A stretch of 39,446 nt of DNA, taken from NCBI GenBank assembly GCA_902586695.1, contig CACIIL010000010.1:1-39446 (forward strand), in the 5' to 3' direction. A program made the translations under genes and the position numbers. A model generated the notes under the pieces. That model saw only the letters and a program-made list of their open reading frames with translations. It was not told where the DNA came from and did no database searches. Shown piece after piece: positions 1-8,033 of the stretch. Source of the DNA: an uncultured Alphaproteobacteria bacterium (GTDB lineage Bacteria; Pseudomonadota; Alphaproteobacteria; HIMB59; GCA-002718135). Each line of letters begins with the position of its first letter. Within the stretch, counting starts at the first letter, position 1.

Positions 1-1333
1 ATTTAATAACATTTTTTGTATCTGCAAATTCAGAAGAAAAATAGTTACTTTTTCTAAATATTGGCCTAGCTGGAGTAATATCAAATATTGTTACAAATTT
101 TTCTTTAGGAATTTTAAATTCGATATATCCTGTATTTAAGAAAATTGGTTTATAAGAAATTACATCAAATTTATTTTTTATATTTTTTTTTAAATAAGAT
201 TCATGATTTTTTCCCCATACTGAAAAATAATCCCAATTAATAAGTGAAAATCCTTCTGGGCATATTTTAACTTTTGTTAAAGGTAAAAAATTTAATGAAT
301 AAAAATAAAATATTGATTTTGAGCCTTTATTTTTGGCTTCATATGTCCACATTGGCTTATATACAAGTCCATCTGTATTATTAAATGAATAAATTTGATG
401 TAGTTTTTTTTCATCACTAATTTCTACAATCTTTCTATCAACTGCTTCACCTAGTAATAAAGCATGCCACCATCTACCTTTAAACAAATCAAATAAAGAT
501 AATAAAATTGATTTTAAAGCCCAAAGAAAAAAATCAATTTTTTGATTATTTCTAAATCTATAATCAAATTTTTGACCATATGAGTATTCAACATTTTCAA
601 TTTTAAAATTTGGAACATTTTTTAAAGAATGAATAATTGAAGAAAATGACAATTTATTTTTTTTAAAATATAAATAAATAAAAGAAAAATAATTTTCATC
701 AATATTATAATTTTTATTTAGATTGAGTGCTTCTTTAGGAAGGTTTGAAAAAAAAATACCTCTTTTAAATTTTGAATCATAATTTATAATAAACTTTAAT
801 AAAACTAATAAAATTTTTCTAATTCCATTAAGATAATATAAAATAATAAAAAAATACCATAAAAAAAAAGATAATAATTTATTAACTAAAATTTTATTTT
901 TTTCAAAGATAGTAATAAATTTAATATCGATAGGATAAATTATTTTTTTTTTACTTTTTGAAGATTTTAAAATTTCCCTTGGGATAGAAATCTCTCTCCT
1001 CATAGGATGAAAAAAATAAGATATGATAAATTGCTTAATTAATAATTCTTTATCTTTAACGTATTCTCCAAAAATAACTTTTGAAAATTTGTTCTTGTCA
1101 ATATTTAATGATGTATTTTCTATATCATTAATAACTTTAAAGTAAAAATCATCACCATTATTTTTTAATGTAATATCAAAGCCTTTTTGAATAAAAAAAA
1201 GTTTTTTTGAAAAAATTTTTTTTATTTTTTTTTCTACAATAATAGGTAAAAATTTATATAAGTAATTAAAACCATACCAATAAACTTTTCTTTTTAATTT
1301 AATTTTTTCTGAATCAATTTTTGAAAATTGCAT
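1..1333 (-). CDS. Partial polysaccharide-biosynthesis protein, PFTS-motif-like family (C-terminus beyond window)
   Basis: An open frame runs from an ATG at 1333 to the window edge without a stop, giving about 444 visible residues. The part nearest the edge is the most recognisable. It contains GRWWHALLLGEA, then NNTDGLVYKPMWTYEAKNKG followed by FYFYS, and finally DITPARPIF. From memory these match the 'polysaccharide biosynthesis PFTS motif' proteins, which are putative transferases in surface-glycan loci. The N-terminal half is Lys/Asn/Phe-rich and I cannot assign it. A hydrophobic run (LLSFFLWYFFIILYYLNGI) near residues 155-175 could be a membrane anchor. The gene lies 18 nt downstream of the DUF4910 gene on the same strand, which fits one glycan operon. 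The family call is from recollection of motifs; the biochemical activity is unknown. Confidence 0.6.
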   Translation of the reverse strand, partial: MQFSKIDSEKIKLKRKVYWYGFNYLYKFLPIIVEKKIKKIFSKKLFFIQKGFDITLKNNGDDFYFKVINDIENTSLNIDKNKFSKVIFGEYVKDKELLIKQFIISYFFHPMRREISIPREILKSSKSKKKIIYPIDIKFITIFEKNKILVNKLLSFFLWYFFIILYYLNGIRKILLVLLKFIINYDSKFKRGIFFSNLPKEALNLNKNYNIDENYFSFIYLYFKKNKLSFSSIIHSLKNVPNFKIENVEYSYGQKFDYRFRNNQKIDFFLWALKSILLSLFDLFKGRWWHALLLGEAVDRKIVEISDEKKLHQIYSFNNTDGLVYKPMWTYEAKNKGSKSIFYFYSLNFLPLTKVKICPEGFSLINWDYFSVWGKNHESYLKKNIKNKFDVISYKPIFLNTGYIEFKIPKEKFVTIFDITPARPIFRKSNYFSSEFADTKNVIK

Positions 1334-1351
1334 TGTTGTTTTATATAAAAT

Positions 1352-2653
1352 TTATGAAACCATCTTTATTATTTTATTATATTTCAAAATTTTAATAATT
1401 TTGGTAATTTCATAAAAATTTAAAGATAATATTTTAGATAAATCAATTAAATCTGTTTTACCGTCTAAATAAGCACAAACATTTGAAATATTAAGAGAAT
1501 ATTTCTTAAAACCTGTTCCTAATGTATCTGTTCTTAAATTATATTTTGTATAAAAGGGTTCGCCTATAATTAAATTTTTATATATCCTATTATTTTCAAG
1601 TATATCAAAAACTAATGTATAAATATCATATGCACCTTGAAAGCCTTCTGAAGAAATGAAATCCAAATTATCTAATGACGTATGATACTCCTTATAATAA
1701 CCATGTCTTGTTCTCATTATAGATCCAATACTTAAATCAATACCAGGACTATTAAATTGTCTTTCATCAGATCCTCTTTGTAAAAAACTATATTTTTTAA
1801 ATTTTAATTTCTTTAAATTAAATGCAGTATTAGCAATTTTATTTGAAAGTGAGTCCTTATCTTTTGTTTCTAGATAAGAATAATCATTATTATCACCTAC
1901 ACAACTAACAATATATCCTGCAACTACATTTTTTTTTAGAATTTTATAGTTTTTATTAATGTAAGTTATAGCTCCAATTGTTTCAGGAACAAATATTATC
2001 CTATATGAATAATGTAAATTATTTCTAGATAATAAATATTTTGCTAAACGAGTTAATAAAACTGGTCCCGAAACTTCATTATTGCCCATTGAAGGGTGAC
2101 ATATATAGGTAGAAAGTAAAATTTCTTTAGATGATTTACCTTTAATTAAAATTTCTCCATAGTGCATATTTCCTTTTTTTAATGATGAGTCAATTACAAC
2201 TCTATATTTTTGATCTTTAAATTTTTTTAATTTATTGTGTTGAAGACAAAATCCCCAATCTTTTGTATAATAAGAATATCTATAAGGAATAGCATTTGGC
2301 ATTTTTTTAATAGTATGTAATTTTTTCTTAAGATCTTTAAATTGAATAACTTTATTAATTGGTATTGAATAACCAACAAGATGCAAATTATTGTCATTAA
2401 AATTAATTAATTTGTTGCCTTTTAAATCTTCAATATAAGCTTTTTTTACATTCCATTCTAATGGAATAGTCCAATCATAAACTTTTGTTCCTGATTTAAT
2501 TTTTTTGATTTTAAAATTTGGTAATTTTTTTTTTATAAAGTTAAGAGTTTCAACTGTACCTGAGCCAGTTAAACTTCTATTAAATTTAAATATTTGTTTA
2601 GCCCATTTATAGATTTGAAAACCTTCCTTAGAATTTGATATCACTTTAGACAT
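1352..2653 (-). CDS. DUF4910 aminopeptidase-like protein with C-terminal winged helix
   Basis: This 433-residue protein has the layout of DUF4910 proteins: an M28-like zinc-peptidase fold interrupted by a DUF2172 insert and closed by a winged-helix domain. The start contains FNRSLTGSGTVETL, followed by SGTKVYDWTIPLEWNV. The core has LLSTYICHPSMGNNEVSGP (candidate metal His near residue 187), FVPETIGAITYI, RGSDERQFNSPGIDL and EYHTSLDNLDF. The last ~45 residues (CAYLDGKTDLIDLSKILSL) look like the winged helix. Such proteins occur mostly in polysaccharide-biosynthesis loci rather than as housekeeping peptidases, and the PFTS-like neighbour agrees with that. No signal peptide is visible, so it is probably cytoplasmic. 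The substrate is unknown. Confidence 0.82.
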   Translation of the reverse strand: MSKVISNSKEGFQIYKWAKQIFKFNRSLTGSGTVETLNFIKKKLPNFKIKKIKSGTKVYDWTIPLEWNVKKAYIEDLKGNKLINFNDNNLHLVGYSIPINKVIQFKDLKKKLHTIKKMPNAIPYRYSYYTKDWGFCLQHNKLKKFKDQKYRVVIDSSLKKGNMHYGEILIKGKSSKEILLSTYICHPSMGNNEVSGPVLLTRLAKYLLSRNNLHYSYRIIFVPETIGAITYINKNYKILKKNVVAGYIVSCVGDNNDYSYLETKDKDSLSNKIANTAFNLKKLKFKKYSFLQRGSDERQFNSPGIDLSIGSIMRTRHGYYKEYHTSLDNLDFISSEGFQGAYDIYTLVFDILENNRIYKNLIIGEPFYTKYNLRTDTLGTGFKKYSLNISNVCAYLDGKTDLIDLSKILSLNFYEITKIIKILKYNKIIKMVS

Positions 2654-2762
2654 AATAAAAATTAAAATATAAGAATTTAAATTAATATATTTATTTAAAT
2701 AAATTTAATATAAAAAATAAGTTAATTATCATATTATTCATTAATAATGATAAAATTATCAA

Positions 2763-3155
2763 TTATTTTCTAAAATAACTTCTAAATTCGGGTTTTCCAG
2801 CTTGATATAATACAATTGATGAAACTAAAAAAAATAATGGAACAAGATATTCAGATATATTTACATTATTTTTGTAATAAGATACGCTTCCTACTGTCGA
2901 CAAAAAAAACAAAAAAATACCCATGAATTGGATTGGATATAATTTGGTTGATTGATAAAATATGTAACGGATACCAAAATAAGCAAAGGTTGATGCAGTT
3001 CCTAATCGTACTGCTTGTAAACGATGCTCAGGAACATATAAATCATCAGAAAATGTAAAGGGGAAGACTAGCGATCTATCTAAAATGTAACCAAAAACAA
3101 TTGCTAAAGCAAATAAACTTAAAATAATAACAATTAGCTTTGCTACTAACCTCAT
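2763..3155 (-). CDS. Small four-helix membrane protein of unknown function
   Basis: I do not recognise this 130-residue protein. It has about four hydrophobic segments: residues 5-23, 54-66, 74-90 and 104-117. A hydrophilic loop between the first two contains FSDDLYVPEHRLQAVRLG. The C-terminus is short and basic (KPEFRSYFRK). It stands alone, with 107 nt to the DUF4910 gene downstream and 111 nt to the DUF4396 gene upstream, both on the same strand. It is probably an inner-membrane protein. Confidence 0.6.
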   Translation of the reverse strand: MRLVAKLIVIILSLFALAIVFGYILDRSLVFPFTFSDDLYVPEHRLQAVRLGTASTFAYFGIRYIFYQSTKLYPIQFMGIFLFFLSTVGSVSYYKNNVNISEYLVPLFFLVSSIVLYQAGKPEFRSYFRK

Positions 3156-3266
3156 ACCAATATTTCATCATACAGATTATTTATGTTTATTAAATAATTA
3201 TATAATTTTTACCTAAATTTAGACAAAAATTATGACTTTAAAAGTATTGATTTTTGAGAAATATAA

Positions 3267-3731
3267 TTAGTGGCAAGAAATATTATATTTTTTTAATCGA
3301 TAATAATTGTAAGGCCAGGGAGTAAGAAAACCAGCTATTAACATTAGAGGAATGATCCATAAAGTTAGTTTTGCTTCTCCTATTAAAATCCAATCTACGG
3401 CATTCATTGCAATTTCCATAGATATCATTGAAATTAAACTCATTCCAATAGCTGTTTTAAAAGCTTTACTCAAAATCATTTGTCTTGATAAAACAAAAGT
3501 TTCAAGGATTATACTAGAAATTATACCATTAATAATTGCTAAGATCATTATGGATAAAGTTGCCCAAGGTATTTGAGTAAATTGAAAAAATAAAATTGTT
3601 CCAAAATCTCCTATAGAACATCCCAAAAGACACCAAGAAGTATTTTTTGCACTACGTCTCCATGTATGTATACAATTCCAATGAAATTTTACCTTAGACT
3701 TTTCAATATTATTTATCGATGTGTTAATCAT
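3267..3731 (-). CDS. DUF4396 domain-containing membrane protein
   Basis: The 154-residue product carries the usual DUF4396 landmarks in order: HWNCIHTWRRSAKNTSWCLLGCSIGDFG in the first third (shown here in part), AFKTAIGMSLISMISMEIAMNA in the middle (about residues 90-110), and FLTPWPYNYYRLKKY near the end, followed by a terminal Cys-His. It has four transmembrane segments. Conserved His, Cys and Met residues in and near the membrane suggest metal or redox binding, but the family has no established function. The gene is 23 nt upstream of the DmdA-like gene's stop-side boundary without obvious co-regulation. Confidence 0.78.
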   Translation of the reverse strand: MINTSINNIEKSKVKFHWNCIHTWRRSAKNTSWCLLGCSIGDFGTILFFQFTQIPWATLSIMILAIINGIISSIILETFVLSRQMILSKAFKTAIGMSLISMISMEIAMNAVDWILIGEAKLTLWIIPLMLIAGFLTPWPYNYYRLKKYNISCH

Positions 3732-3754
3732 TATTAATATATAATATTAAATAT

Positions 3755-4906
3755 CTAAACTACTAGAGTTTTAGATGTAATTTTTTTTTTTGGATCAACA
3801 AAGGGTTTCATAACAACTTTGGCTCTTTTAGTTTCTTCAAATATTTGTATTTCAAAACAATTATCAATATAAGCATTTTCTATTGATACCATAGCTAAAG
3901 CAATATTTTTTTTTAATCTTGGTGAATATACTGCTGAAGTTACTTTTCCAATATTTTTATTATTCTTAAAAACAGGCCAAAAAGAAGTATTAGGACCTTT
4001 CAAAGGTTTGCAATCTATAATTATACCAACTTGCTTTCTTTCAATTCCGCTTTCTTTAATTTTAATTAGAGCTTCCTTACCTATAAATTTGTTTTCATTT
4101 TCAAGATTAACTAACCTATCCAATCCTAATTCAAAAGGATTTGTATTTATATCAGCATCTGCATGATATGATAACATTCCCCCCTCTATTCGACGAATTG
4201 ATGATGTATGTCCAGGTTTTAAATTAAATTCTTGGCCAGCATCCATAATTGTTTCCCAAAGCTTATTACCTTTAGATCCATCACGAAGATAAATTTCATA
4301 ACCTAACTCGCTCGACCATCCAGTCCTTGAAATAATCAATGGGATACCTTGTAATTCACTTTTAATTAACCAATAATATTTTATATCTTTAATCTTTTCT
4401 CCAAATAACTTCTTCATAATATCTATAGATTTCGGTCCTTGTAATTGCAAAGGAGACACATCAGGCTCACTTATGTGAACATTGAAATCAGAATTTATAG
4501 CAACTCCTTGAGCCCATAAAAGAATATCACTATCACCTAAAGATAACCAATAATGATTCTCAGCTAATCTTAAAAGAACTGGATCATTTAACAATCCACC
4601 TTCATTATTTGTAATAAGAACATATTTGCATTGACCAATAGATAAATTAGATAAATCTCTTGAAGTAAGTAATTGAACAAATTTTGATGCATCTGGACCA
4701 GTAATTTCAACCTGTCTTTCAACTGATACGTCACACAAAATGGCATCATTAATTAAGTTCCAAAAATTTTGCTCAGGATTACCAAAATCTCTTGGTATAT
4801 ACATATGATTGTATACTGAAAAACCAGTAGCCCCCCACCTAACAGTGGAGTCAAAAAAAGGAGATTTTCTTATTTGTGTACCAAATCCAAAATCTTTATT
4901 TGTCAT
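3755..4906 (-). CDS. DmdA/GcvT-type tetrahydrofolate-dependent aminomethyltransferase
   Basis: This 383-residue protein has the GcvT fold. The N-terminal folate-binding domain contains YNHMYIP, CDVSVERQVEITG, LLTSRDLS and NDPVLLRL, and is followed by SPLQLQGPKS, RTGWSSELGYEIYL and the RRIEGGMLSY segment. A GcvT C-terminal barrel occupies about residues 290-383. These motifs place it nearer the DMSP demethylase (DmdA) branch than glycine-cleavage GcvT: ERQVEI and SPLQ.QGPKS are typical, and the usual GcvT partners (GcvH, GcvP) are absent here. Its ELGYEIY differs from the SKQGGYEIY I recall in SAR11 DmdA, so it may demethylate another methylated compound. An AAAGGA ribosome-binding site lies about 6 nt before the ATG. 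The small GNAT-like gene just upstream (18 nt) is probably co-transcribed. Confidence 0.72.
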   Translation of the reverse strand: MTNKDFGFGTQIRKSPFFDSTVRWGATGFSVYNHMYIPRDFGNPEQNFWNLINDAILCDVSVERQVEITGPDASKFVQLLTSRDLSNLSIGQCKYVLITNNEGGLLNDPVLLRLAENHYWLSLGDSDILLWAQGVAINSDFNVHISEPDVSPLQLQGPKSIDIMKKLFGEKIKDIKYYWLIKSELQGIPLIISRTGWSSELGYEIYLRDGSKGNKLWETIMDAGQEFNLKPGHTSSIRRIEGGMLSYHADADINTNPFELGLDRLVNLENENKFIGKEALIKIKESGIERKQVGIIIDCKPLKGPNTSFWPVFKNNKNIGKVTSAVYSPRLKKNIALAMVSIENAYIDNCFEIQIFEETKRAKVVMKPFVDPKKKITSKTLVV

Positions 4907-4924
4907 TTAAATCCTTTATAAAAA

Positions 4925-5401
4925 CTAGACTTTATATTCAAAATTTTGAGTGGTTGGATTAATTTTTATTAATTTAGCTCCATTACGAATATGATAATGA
5001 GTTGCAATTGGTGTCAGCGGAGATAGTGTCATAATACTATCAATATTATTATGTTTTTTCATGTATTTTAATAATTCCTTCATTATTTTTTTACCTGCGC
5101 CTTTTTTTAAAGACCATAATGTATATGCAATTGCAATTTGACTATTTTTAGCTTCTACACTCATCAAATCCAATTCTTTCACAGTGGCTGGTAATTCATT
5201 AGTAAATGCTAAGCATACCACTCCTTCAATTTCATTATTATATTTTAATCCAAAAATTTTTCTACCTCTGGATGTTCTGAAGTCATTATCTAGTTCAGGT
5301 CTAACTGGGTCATCATTAGGATTAATCTCAGTCAATTGAACTAATTCTGTTTTTTTTATCCATTTAAAAAAATCAAAATTGTAAGTATATTTTTTTATCA
5401 C
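4925..5401 (-). CDS. Small GNAT-fold protein resembling the catalytic end of malonyl-CoA decarboxylase
   Basis: The product has 158 residues and starts at a GTG preceded by AAAGGG at good spacing. The segment IAIAYTLWSLKKGAGKKIMK (about residues 89-108) followed by SIMTLSPLTPIATHYH parallels the malonyl-CoA decarboxylase pattern AIFYSISNCQ.GL.GISFGNFLI...TLSP.PGF. That domain is a GNAT fold. The helical N-terminal domain of true malonyl-CoA decarboxylase is missing, and the protein is about a third of the usual length. It could be an acyltransferase or a small decarboxylase. It sits immediately upstream of the DmdA-like gene on the same strand. Confidence 0.55.
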   Translation of the reverse strand: MIKKYTYNFDFFKWIKKTELVQLTEINPNDDPVRPELDNDFRTSRGRKIFGLKYNNEIEGVVCLAFTNELPATVKELDLMSVEAKNSQIAIAYTLWSLKKGAGKKIMKELLKYMKKHNNIDSIMTLSPLTPIATHYHIRNGAKLIKINPTTQNFEYKV

Positions 5402-5472
5402 AAAGACCCTTTATACTTTTAGAATTGTTAGAAAAGTGTATTTTTTAATAATATATAAATAGTGAGTAAAAC

Positions 5473-5670
5473 ATGAAAATAATAAAAGAATTAGAAAATT
5501 TAAAATTGGTTATTGTTGAAATGGAAGTGAATTTAGGAAAAGAAAAAAGGAAAGGTCTTACATTATGTGCAAAAAATAATGATTGTTATTATCCTTTGAA
5601 TACTGCTCATGATGGTAGACCTATTGTATTAAATAAAGAAAATTTAATAAAATCAGAAAATAATTATTAA
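5473..5670 (+). CDS. Small conserved-looking hypothetical protein (65 aa)
   Basis: A short frame starts at an ATG 71 nt from the divergent GNAT-like gene and ends 13 nt before the convergent M29 peptidase gene. The product is hydrophilic, with two Cys (LTLCAKNNDCYYPLN) and no membrane segment. Codon use looks like that of its neighbours and the frame fills the gap neatly, which favours a real gene. I recognise no family. Confidence 0.5.
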   Translation: MKIIKELENLKLVIVEMEVNLGKEKRKGLTLCAKNNDCYYPLNTAHDGRPIVLNKENLIKSENNY

Positions 5671-5683
5671 AATTTAAAAGCTT

Positions 5684-6922
5684 TTAATTTACCCATTCTC
5701 CATTTCGAAATACAGGTATAACATTTTCATTTTGATCAATACCATCTACATCAATTTGATCAGATCCAATCATCCAGTCGATATGAATCATACTTGAATT
5801 ACCGCCTCTATTTGAAATTTCTTCTTTGGTTAAATCCATTTCTCCTTTGAAACATTTTGTATAACATTGACCAAGAGCAATATGTGAAGCAGCATTTTCA
5901 TCAAATAACGTATTATAAAAAATTATTCCACTTTGAGAAATTGGTGAACTATTTGGAACAAGAGCAACCTCCCCTATTCTGCTAGCCCCCTCATCAGATT
6001 TAAGAACTTTTTGTAAAACTTCTTCCCCTTTAGAAGCATGGGCTTCAATAATTTTACCTTCTTTAAATGTAACATTAATATTATCAATTAAAGTACCTTG
6101 GTAGGATAACGGTTTAGTAGATGATACTTTACCTTCAACTTTATAGGCATGTGGAGTAGTAAAAACTTCTTCAGAAGGGATGTTAGGATTACAAATTATA
6201 TTATTTTGAGCTTTTGAGGCTCCTCCCATCCATTCATGCTCATCAGCTAACCCAACTCTTAAATTTGTATTGGGCCCATTATATTGCAGTGCTTTAAAAT
6301 TTTTTTCATTTAACCAACTAGTTTTTTTTCTTAATTTTTCATTGTGAACGTCCCAAGCTTGTATTGGATCATCTACTGATACTCTAGAAGCATCAAAAAT
6401 AGCTTCAGATAATTTAAAAACTGCTTCATCTACTGATACTTCAGGAAAAACTCTTTGAGCCCAAGCTTTACCTGGCCAAGAAATAATATTCCAATTAATT
6501 TTAAATTCTGTAATTCTCTCTCTTGCAGGTTTATATGCTTTTGCCATAGATTTATTTGCTCTTGATACTTTTTCAGGTTCCATTTTAGATAATAACATTG
6601 GATCATCACCTGCGATTGCCATTCTTGCAGTATTATTATCAAAAGCTTCACCCATTCCATTATAAAGCCAATCAGTAGCATTATCGAAAGATTCATCAGG
6701 GGCAAATTTAAATCTAGATAAAGTAATATCAGAATCTGTAAACAATGGTGTTACAATGTGAGCCCCTTCTTTATATGCATACTCAGCAATTTTTCTAACC
6801 AATGTTAAGGACTCAATAGGCGCTGTAATTAAAAGACTTTGTCCCTTTTGCAATCCAACTCCTCTTTTAACTGCTAAATTTGCTAGTTTAGCAATTTTTT
6901 CTTCGTTTATTTGTGTTTTCAT
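5684..6922 (-). CDS. M29-family metallo-aminopeptidase
   Basis: This is a cytoplasmic leucyl-type aminopeptidase of the AmpS/PepS/AmpT (M29) family, 412 residues when started at the ATG at 6922. The longer frame up to 6946 adds only eight residues (MLRWITNI), while the family typically begins with the KIAKLAN..VKRGVGLQKGQ helix. Metal-ligand regions of the family are visible in order: EEVFTTPHAYKVEG, GEVALVPNSSPI, FYNTLFDENAASHIALG and SSMIHIDWMIGSD. It probably recycles imported or turned-over peptides. It is a single gene between a membrane-protein gene upstream and the convergent 65-aa gene. Confidence 0.9.
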   Translation of the reverse strand: MKTQINEEKIAKLANLAVKRGVGLQKGQSLLITAPIESLTLVRKIAEYAYKEGAHIVTPLFTDSDITLSRFKFAPDESFDNATDWLYNGMGEAFDNNTARMAIAGDDPMLLSKMEPEKVSRANKSMAKAYKPARERITEFKINWNIISWPGKAWAQRVFPEVSVDEAVFKLSEAIFDASRVSVDDPIQAWDVHNEKLRKKTSWLNEKNFKALQYNGPNTNLRVGLADEHEWMGGASKAQNNIICNPNIPSEEVFTTPHAYKVEGKVSSTKPLSYQGTLIDNINVTFKEGKIIEAHASKGEEVLQKVLKSDEGASRIGEVALVPNSSPISQSGIIFYNTLFDENAASHIALGQCYTKCFKGEMDLTKEEISNRGGNSSMIHIDWMIGSDQIDVDGIDQNENVIPVFRNGEWVN

Positions 6923-6975
6923 TATATTTGTAATCCATCTTAACAATTTTAAATAAAATAATCAAAGAATTAAAA

Positions 6976-7374
6976 TTAATTTAATTTTTTAAAATTTTTA
7001 ATAATAAAAATGGTGCTTATTAATATTCCAATAAAAAATATGATTGTATTAAATTTTATTGTTTCAATACTTGTTTCTCCAGGACTATTAGTAAAAATAT
7101 ATCTTAAAAAATTTATAAATATTAATAATTGAAATAAAAAGATAGTAACAAATAAAGGAAGTTGTCTACTAATTGATTTTTTAAGAATAAGAAAAAGTGA
7201 AACTGCTAATGATAATAAAATAATACCAATAATTTCACTTAAACCAGCGATTGCATGATTAAATGACCCTAAATTATTTAATGCAAATTCATCTGTAAAA
7301 ATCAAAAGTTGAAATGCATAATAAAGTAAAAAAAAGATGTTCAATATAATTAATAAATTGTTTGTCTTATTCAT
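6976..7374 (-). CDS. Four-helix membrane protein of unknown function
   Basis: The 132-residue product has four predicted membrane helices (about residues 7-26, 43-64, 72-93 and 108-127), with basic residues in the short loops (LKKSISRQ). There is no recognisable motif. It starts 47 nt from the divergent SOUL gene, so both promoters must lie in that short AT-rich stretch. It ends 53 nt before the M29 gene. Confidence 0.6.
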   Translation of the reverse strand: MNKTNNLLIILNIFFLLYYAFQLLIFTDEFALNNLGSFNHAIAGLSEIIGIILLSLAVSLFLILKKSISRQLPLFVTIFLFQLLIFINFLRYIFTNSPGETSIETIKFNTIIFFIGILISTIFIIKNFKKLN

Positions 7375-7421
7375 TTCAGTATAATGAATTTTATTAAAAA
7401 GTTATTATATATCTAATCATT

Positions 7422-8033
7422 ATGATTAAAATATCAAAATATTCTTTAATCATTGCTTTATTTGCAATAATTTATAGTAGTGTATCTATGGCACTTGAAG
7501 AACCAAAATATCTAATACTCAAATCAAATAAAAACTATGAAATTAGACAATATAATGACCGTTTAGCAGTTGAAGTAGAATATTCCAATGAAGATTCGGG
7601 ATTTAGATATTTATTTAATTATATTTCTGGTGAAAATACAAAATCAGAAAAAGTTAGTATGACTGTACCTGTGACTCAATCTGTTAAGATTAATATGACA
7701 GCACCTGTTACTCAATCTACAAAAAACGGGAAAATGGTGATGCAGTTTTTTTTACCATCAAAATTTACATTAGATACTGCGCCAAAACCAACGAATAATA
7801 GAGTAAACCTAGTAGTTTTAGATGGTAAAATTTATGCAGTAATTAAATATTCTGGAAGAGTAACAAAAAAAAATTTTCAAAAACATTATGAAAAATTAAA
7901 AGAATATTTAATAAAGGATAAAATCAATTTTATAGAACCGGCAATTAGAGCAACATTTAATGGGCCATTTACATTGCCTATTTTTCGCAGAAATGAAGTA
8001 ATGATGGAAATAAAATATAATGAGAGAAGATAG
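7422..8033 (+). CDS. Secreted SOUL-family haem-binding-like protein
   Basis: The 203-residue product starts with a Sec signal peptide (basic MIKISKYS, hydrophobic core, likely cleavage after VSMA near residue 24). The mature part is a SOUL domain: EEPKYLILKSNKNYEIRQYN at the start, then two near-repeats, MTVPVTQS and MTAPVTQS (about residues 80-100), MQFFLPSKF, IKYSGRVTKKNF and a closing NGPFTLPIFRRNEVMMEI. The MTAPV and RRNEV motifs are family hallmarks. Bacterial SOUL proteins are presumed to bind haem or porphyrin or to act at the envelope. Its last 14 nt overlap the start of the next gene, so the two are probably translationally coupled. Confidence 0.88.
   Translation: MIKISKYSLIIALFAIIYSSVSMALEEPKYLILKSNKNYEIRQYNDRLAVEVEYSNEDSGFRYLFNYISGENTKSEKVSMTVPVTQSVKINMTAPVTQSTKNGKMVMQFFLPSKFTLDTAPKPTNNRVNLVVLDGKIYAVIKYSGRVTKKNFQKHYEKLKEYLIKDKINFIEPAIRATFNGPFTLPIFRRNEVMMEIKYNERR

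Noticed and set aside
2689-2704. 16-bp palindrome of A and T only (TTTATTTAAATAAA core) between the DUF4910 and membrane-protein genes.
   Set aside because: In DNA this AT-rich such palindromes arise easily; no GC pairs and no clear T tail, so neither terminator nor operator is supported.
6430-6705. A 91-codon frame inside the M29 peptidase gene.
   Set aside because: Same strand, different frame, within a conserved peptidase; the product is low-complexity and matches nothing.
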